Shown: piece after piece, positions 27,201-30,168 of the stretch
Layout: every line of letters begins with the position of its first letter
How positions within the stretch are numbered: position 1 is the first letter of the stretch
DNA from: DATDPM01 sp041498815
GTDB lineage: Bacteria > Pseudomonadota > Alphaproteobacteria > DATDPM01
DNA length: 30,168 bases
NCBI GenBank assembly: GCA_041498815.1
Contig: JBGQJC010000032.1
Span: 1-30,168, forward strand
Direction of reading: 5' to 3'
Translations under genes and position numbers: made by a program
The notes under the pieces: generated by a model
The model's input: the letters and a program-made list of their open reading frames with translations, nothing else
Told to the model about the DNA's origin: nothing
Database searches by the model: none

Positions 27201-27741
27201 TCGCCTCCTTGCGGGCGCGTTTGGCGCCGTTGACCGCGGCCTTGATCTGGAGCGGGTCCTGGCAGGTTTCGATCAGGAAGGCATCGACGCCGCCCGCCGC
27301 CAGCCCCGCGCATTGCACCGCGAGCGCGTCCTCGACCGTCTGATAGTCGATGTGCCCCAGGCTCGGAAGCTTGGTCCCCGGCCCGATCGAGCCCAAGACG
27401 AATCGGCTCCGCCCGTCGCCCGAAAATTCTTCCGCCGCCTCGCGCGCGATCTCGGCCGAGCGCTTGTTGAGCGCGAATGCCTCTGCCGAGAGCCCGAATT
27501 CGCCCAGGGTCACCGGCGAAGCGCCGAAGGTGTTGGTTTCCACCGCATCGGACCCCGCCGCGAAGTAGCCCATGTGGATGTCGCGCACCAGATCGGGACG
27601 GCTCTTGGTCAGCACGTCCGTGCAGTTCTCGGCACCGAGGAAATCCTTGTCGATCGTGAGGTCGAGGGCCTGCACCCGCGTTCCCATGGCGCCGTCCGCG
27701 AGCAGCACGCGCTCGCGCAGATATTCAAGAAGATCGGCCAT
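24241..27741 (-). CDS. metH: MetH, cobalamin-dependent methionine synthase
   Basis: Transfers methyl from 5-methyltetrahydrofolate via cobalamin to homocysteine. The frame is open to 28224, but ATG 27741 is correct: it overlaps the metF stop by one base and begins MADLLEYLRERVLLADGAMGTRVQ, the family N-terminus. The 1,166-residue protein has the homocysteine domain with zinc motif GGCCGT (287-292), the pterin domain (FSIGERCNANGSRRF; FDSTEFPVLE), the cobalamin cap and domain with DVHDIGKN (731-738, ligand H733), and the SAM-binding reactivation domain (RYSFGYPACPNLGDQ from about 1109). It is slightly shorter than E. coli MetH (1,227). No cobalamin riboswitch was recognised upstream of the operon. 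Confidence 0.97.
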   Translation of the reverse strand: MADLLEYLRERVLLADGAMGTRVQALDLTIDKDFLGAENCTDVLTKSRPDLVRDIHMGYFAAGSDAVETNTFGASPVTLGEFGLSAEAFALNKRSAEIAREAAEEFSGDGRSRFVLGSIGPGTKLPSLGHIDYQTVEDALAVQCAGLAAGGVDAFLIETCQDPLQIKAAVNGAKRARKEANADIPIIVQVTVETTGTLLVGTDIAAAATIVRALDVPILGLNCATGPQEMSEHIKWLAENWDGMISVLPNAGLPELIEGAPHYPLGPSELALWLERFIAEDGVNIIGGCCGTDIAHIEALDAMLRRRAGNKLRPVPVKREVFWVPSVASLYSQVPLRQEAAYFSIGERCNANGSRRFRELQDAGNWDGCVEMGREQAREGSNALDVCTAFVGRDESADIHEVVSRMRGSVDAPLVFDSTEFPVLESVLKLYGGKAIINSINFEDGEKPAAKKLELAKRFGAGVIALTIDEGGMAKEAGHKLEIARRLYDFAVNRYGLPPSDLLFDPLTFTICTGNEDDRKLGLNSLEAIERIAKDMPECQIILGLSNISFGLNPAARHVLNSVFLDQALKRGLTGAIVHVSKIVPLHKIAPEESRIAEDLIFDRRREGYDPLHAYLGLFEGRTGEVKKAPERPAEVEERLKLRIIDGDRQGLEADLDEAMARHPPLDIINKFLLDGMKVVGDLFGSGQMQLPFVLQSAETMKKAVGYLEPHMDRVEGQQKGTMVLATVRGDVHDIGKNLVDIILTNNGYRVVNLGIKQPLEHILTAAKEHKANAVGMSGLLVKSTVIMRENLIEMTREKLDIPVILGGAALTRGYVETDCVKAYGSGRVAYARDAFDGLDLMDKVMTGGFDGHLAERARQAAEKGERRPDRRLEAVDRPPEKARPVELEEIRLRRAELTRGIAVSEPPFFGSRVIDKVPIRTLVPFVNETMLFQFHWGFKKAGKSREEFAEWAKREVRPIMLKLAKQCADENIVIPKAAYGYWKAAGDGNDLVLFDTDGATELARFTLPRQKREDGICIADFVRDISERERDVVGLQVVTAGARASEVARQWFGENRYQDYLYLHGFGVEIAEAMAEYVHKRIRSELGFGGEDAREIAKLLKQGYRGSRYSFGYPACPNLGDQRRILELLGAERVGVVMGEEDQLEPEQSTSAIVITHPQAKYFTV

Positions 27742-28688
27742 TACCGGATTTCCGCGCGCGGGATCGCTGTTTCGGCTCGCGCCGTCTGCTTCGAGCGCAG
27801 GCCCAGGATATGGCAGATGGCGAACGTCAAATCGGCCCTGTTCAACGTATAGAAGTGGAATTCGCGGATGCCACGCGCCTGCAACATGCGGCATTGTTCC
27901 GCCGCGACGGTGGCCGCCACCAGCTTGCGGGTTTCGATGTCTTCGTCCAATCCCTCGAACAGCTTGGCCATCCACGGCGGGATGCGCGTTCCGCTCGTCT
28001 TGGCGAATTCGACGACGCGGGCGAAATTGGTTACGGGAAGAATTCCCGGAACGATCGGCACCTGAACGCCCGCCGCCCGCGCGCTGTCCTTGAAGCGTAA
28101 GTACGCCTCCTCGTCGAAATAGAACTGGGTGATGGCCCGACTGGCACCGGCGTCGATCTTGCGCTTCAGATTGTCCATATCCGCTTGTGCCGAAGCCGCT
28201 TCGGGATGCACCTCCGGATAACACGCCACCGAAATTTCAAAGTCCGCGATCTTCTTCAGTCCCGCCACCAGGTCGCAGGCATAGGGATATCCGCCGGGGA
28301 ACGGGGCATAGCGTTTTTCGCGCTCCGGCGGGTCGCCGCGCAATGCCACGATGTGGCGCACACCATCCTGCCAATAACGCCTTGCAACGTCGTCGATCTC
28401 GCTGCGGGGCGCGCCAACGCAGGTCAGATGCGCCGCCGGCGTCAGCGTGGTATCCTTCAGAATGCGCCGCACCGTCGCGTGGGTGCGTTCGCGTGTGCTG
28501 CCGCCCGCGCCGTAAGTGACCGAAACGAAGCGCGGCTCCAGCGGCTCGAGCCGTTTGATCGACAACCACAGGCTTCGCTCCATCTCTTCGGATTTCGGCG
28601 GGAAGAACTCGAAAGAAACCTGCAGTCCTTTCGTGTCGGGGACAAAGGGCGGTACGGGCACCTGCCAAAGGTCGATTTCGCGGGTCAT
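27741..28688 (-). CDS. metF: MetF, 5,10-methylenetetrahydrofolate reductase
   Basis: FAD enzyme that reduces 5,10-methylene-THF to 5-methyl-THF, the methyl donor for MetH encoded next. The frame is open to 28781, but ATG 28688 overlaps the upstream stop as ATGA (28685-28688) and gives 315 residues, near the normal ~300. Motifs: VSFEFFPPKSEEME (catalytic Glu region), FVSVTYGAGGSTRERT, AAHLTCVGAPRSEID, IVALRGDPP, ACYPEVHPEA, and ITQFYFDEEAYLRF. Its TAA shares one base with the metH ATG. Confidence 0.96.
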   Translation of the reverse strand: MTREIDLWQVPVPPFVPDTKGLQVSFEFFPPKSEEMERSLWLSIKRLEPLEPRFVSVTYGAGGSTRERTHATVRRILKDTTLTPAAHLTCVGAPRSEIDDVARRYWQDGVRHIVALRGDPPEREKRYAPFPGGYPYACDLVAGLKKIADFEISVACYPEVHPEAASAQADMDNLKRKIDAGASRAITQFYFDEEAYLRFKDSARAAGVQVPIVPGILPVTNFARVVEFAKTSGTRIPPWMAKLFEGLDEDIETRKLVAATVAAEQCRMLQARGIREFHFYTLNRADLTFAICHILGLRSKQTARAETAIPRAEIR

Positions 28689-29707
28689 GCTTCGAGGCGC
28701 CTTTCCGCGGCCCGCCCCTGACGCCGCGCCGCGCCGGCGGCGCCTTCGCGCACGGGCTGCGCCGGTTTGCGCCCGAGCCACACGACCACGGTGAGCGGCT
28801 TACCCTTGAGGTGCACGATCTCGACCGGCTCGAGCCCAACCCTCCGGCCCCAACGGGTGATGTCGTCGTCTCCAAAGCCGAGGTGCCTGTGGGCGTGCTC
28901 ATCCCGCAAGTTGGTCAGCTTATGGGGCGCAAAATCGACCACCAACAGCCGCCCGCCCGGGCGCAGCACGCGGCCCGCTTCGGCAATCGCCGCGGCGGCA
29001 TCTTCGGCGTAATGCAGCACCTGATGGAGACTGACCGCGTCGAAGGAATTGGCCGGCCAGGGCAGCCGGTACATGTCGCCTTGGCGCACACCGCAATTGT
29101 GAAGCCCCGCGCGGTCGAGCCTCGAGCGCGCGAGCGCCAGCATCTCGCGCGACAAGTCGAGTCCGATTCCGGTGCCGGCATGGCGGCCCAAGACCTCCAG
29201 GACACGGCCGGTTCCGGTTCCGATATCCAAGAGATCGCCGACCGGCTCGGCGCGAAGCCGCTGGGTCAGGGCCTTTTCCACCTCGGCCTCGTCCACATGA
29301 AGCGAACGGATTTCGTCCCAGCGCGCGGCGTTGGCCCGGAAATACGCCGCCGCCGCCTGGGCACGCGACTTCTTGACCGCCGCCAGCCGCTCGAAATCCG
29401 GGGAATCCGGCCTGCCGCCGTTCGGCCGGTCGCGCGACAGCATATCGGTCACCGCCCGGGCCAGTTCGGCGCCGGTTCCTTTTTTTTGCGCCAGCCGGAA
29501 ATAGGCCGAAGTCCCCTCGCGCGAGCGATCCAAGAGCCCCGCTTCGCAAAGCAGCTTGAGGTGCCGCGACACCCGCGGCTGGCTTTGGCCCAGGATCTGG
29601 GTGAGTTCCGCGACCATCAGCTCGGCTTCCGCGCATAGCGCCAAGATGCGAAGCCGGGTCGGCTCCGCGGCGGCGCGCAGGCCCGCCAGGATTGCTTCAT
29701 GAGTCAT
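28685..29707 (-). CDS. ArsR-type regulator fused to a SAM-dependent methyltransferase
   Basis: 340 residues in two domains. Residues 1-~90 are an ArsR winged helix (ILAGLRAAAEPTRLRILALC; recognition helix near LGQSQPRVSRHLKLLCEAGLLDRSREGTSAYFRL). Residues ~150-310 are a class I methyltransferase with motif I LLDIGTGTGRVLEVLG, then GLDLSREMLALAR, FDAVSLHQVLHYAED and RVLRPGGRLLVVDFAP. It heads an overlapping operon with metF and metH. ArsR-family regulators of the SahR type sense S-adenosylhomocysteine and control methionine-cycle genes, so SAM/SAH sensing here is a reasonable inference, not shown. No ArsR-type metal-binding Cys pair is evident in the HTH domain. GGAGGT lies nine bases before ATG 29707. 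Confidence 0.93.
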   Translation of the reverse strand: MTHEAILAGLRAAAEPTRLRILALCAEAELMVAELTQILGQSQPRVSRHLKLLCEAGLLDRSREGTSAYFRLAQKKGTGAELARAVTDMLSRDRPNGGRPDSPDFERLAAVKKSRAQAAAAYFRANAARWDEIRSLHVDEAEVEKALTQRLRAEPVGDLLDIGTGTGRVLEVLGRHAGTGIGLDLSREMLALARSRLDRAGLHNCGVRQGDMYRLPWPANSFDAVSLHQVLHYAEDAAAAIAEAGRVLRPGGRLLVVDFAPHKLTNLRDEHAHRHLGFGDDDITRWGRRVGLEPVEIVHLKGKPLTVVVWLGRKPAQPVREGAAGAARRQGRAAERRLEA

Positions 29708-29757
29708 GCCGTCGGTACCTCCGCGCCGCCCCCGGGGGCGCCTATGAGAATTACAAT

Positions 29758-29773
29758 ATAAACATATGTTTAT
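29758..29773. promoter_or_regulatory. 16-bp perfect palindrome upstream of the methionine operon
   Basis: ATAAACATATGTTTAT is an exact palindrome centred 58 bases before the regulator start, inside an AT-rich promoter-like segment (TATATT and TGTAAT are possible -10 boxes on the minus strand, with no clear -35). The size and symmetry suit a dimeric winged-helix ArsR-family protein, so autoregulation of the regulator-metF-metH operon is likely by inference. Confidence 0.6.
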
Positions 29774-30168
29774 TAAGAAAAGAGCGAAACCCGCATTTCG
29801 GACCGTGTCCCGGCGATCGAAAATAGCTGTAGTTTTTTTGCAACAAATGCAACGCGAACCACACAGTGTTGATCGCTAGCGGCTAGTGTTTTCATTGATG
29901 TTGTGATACGTGAAGGAAATTCGTTAATTAGGCGGTCTGGCCGCCGAGAGTGTAGCAACAGTGCGGCCCGTTCCTGGGCCTCTGTGCACCGGAATCTAGG
30001 GGACGGTGCAAGGGGTTAGGTCTATGTGGGCCGAGTGGGCTAAAGACCCGATGCATCAAGGGGGAGCTTCATGCGATCGCGGCGATTAAGGGAAGTTTTA
30101 AGGAACCTGGCGTGTAATATTAACGCTCCTCCCGGCCGACCATAAATCGTTGCCCGGGATCCACACCC
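29774..30168. other. Unassigned region with several small inverted repeats
   Basis: About 395 bases to the window edge without a recognised protein gene, and of lower GC content than the surroundings. It contains inverted repeats GGCGG/CCGCC (29931-29945), GGCCC/GGGCC (29965-29980) and TGCACCG/CGGTGCA (29985-29991 with 30004-30010), and a T7 run near 29833. They could be part of an untranslated leader or small RNA, but no known RNA family was recognised. A tRNA was looked for and not seen. Confidence 0.4.
30071..30145 (+). CDS. Possible 24-codon ORF with strong Shine-Dalgarno
   Basis: ATG 30071 is preceded by AAGGGGGAG (30058-30066) with a four-base gap, and the frame closes at TAA 30143-30145. 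It would encode 24 residues starting MRSRRLREVLRNLACNIN, with a basic N-terminal half, and no recognised family. It may be a leader peptide for a gene beyond the window or a chance ORF. The ribosome binding site is the only positive evidence. Confidence 0.25.
   Translation: MRSRRLREVLRNLACNINAPPGRP

Noticed and set aside
24214..27852. 1,212-codon ORF on the + strand opposite metH
   Set aside because: It is a mirror of metH in high-GC DNA, where the antisense frame rarely meets a stop. No domain motif is seen, while metH has all its motifs on the other strand.
29708..29860. Cobalamin or SAM riboswitch before the met operon
   Set aside because: Looked for because metH and metF are common targets, but no B12 box or SAM-II/SAH-like core could be recognised. 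The region is AT-rich promoter DNA with a palindrome.
29773..29958. 61-codon minus-strand ORF upstream of the ArsR-methyltransferase gene
   Set aside because: No Shine-Dalgarno or family resemblance, and it would overlap the operator/promoter zone of the methionine operon.

Overview
The window is a high-GC chromosomal segment of an alphaproteobacterium, most likely Rhodospirillales-like. The evidence is gene order: a division and cell-wall (dcw) cluster running ftsW-murG-murC-murB-ddl-ftsQ-ftsA-ftsZ-lpxC, followed by bamD-recN-ligA, which is the usual alphaproteobacterial arrangement. The FtsZ C-terminal tail (ILDIPAFLRRQAN) and the ArsR/methyltransferase-metF-metH operon agree with this. No tRNA, rRNA, CRISPR array or recognisable insertion sequence was seen.

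Bases 1-9,578 (+) hold the dcw cluster. Genes from ftsW to ddl overlap by ATGA; ddl and ftsQ overlap by 13 bp. A 20-codon ORF bridges ftsQ and ftsA, coupled at both ends. Small hairpins sit just before the ftsZ ribosome binding site. A long stem-loop with a possible embedded promoter separates ftsZ from lpxC, and a clear intrinsic terminator follows lpxC. Together these genes make UDP-MurNAc precursors and lipid II, build the Z ring, and commit lipid A synthesis. BamD (outer-membrane assembly), RecN and LigA (DNA repair and ligation) follow. BamD carries a long C-terminal tail with ten tyrosines at exact three-residue spacing.

Bases about 14,200-15,540 are an AT-rich tract that starts inside ligA. 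It covers the 3' third of ligA, where a helix-hairpin-helix unit looks duplicated, and a small convergent SWIM zinc-finger gene. The composition contrast with the rest of the window is sharp.

Bases 15,556-21,240 (-) carry a secreted pentapeptide-repeat protein, a UvrD/PcrA helicase, PrmA (ribosomal protein L11 methyltransferase) and an M24B Xaa-Pro aminopeptidase.

Bases 21,241-23,532 (+) form an iron-uptake module: a promoter with Fur-like inverted repeats, a periplasmic cupredoxin-fold protein without cysteine, and a single ORF joining a complete FTR1 iron permease to a signal-peptide-like segment and a C-terminal domain that looks like an outer-membrane beta-barrel ending in Phe. This FTR1-barrel fusion is the most unusual object in the window.

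Bases 23,541-29,773 (-) carry a secreted SRPBCC-fold protein and then the methionine-cycle operon: an ArsR-type regulator fused to a SAM-dependent methyltransferase, metF and cobalamin-dependent metH. A perfect 16-bp palindrome lies in front of the regulator. The last ~400 bases contain no recognised gene, only several small inverted repeats and a 24-codon ORF with a good Shine-Dalgarno.
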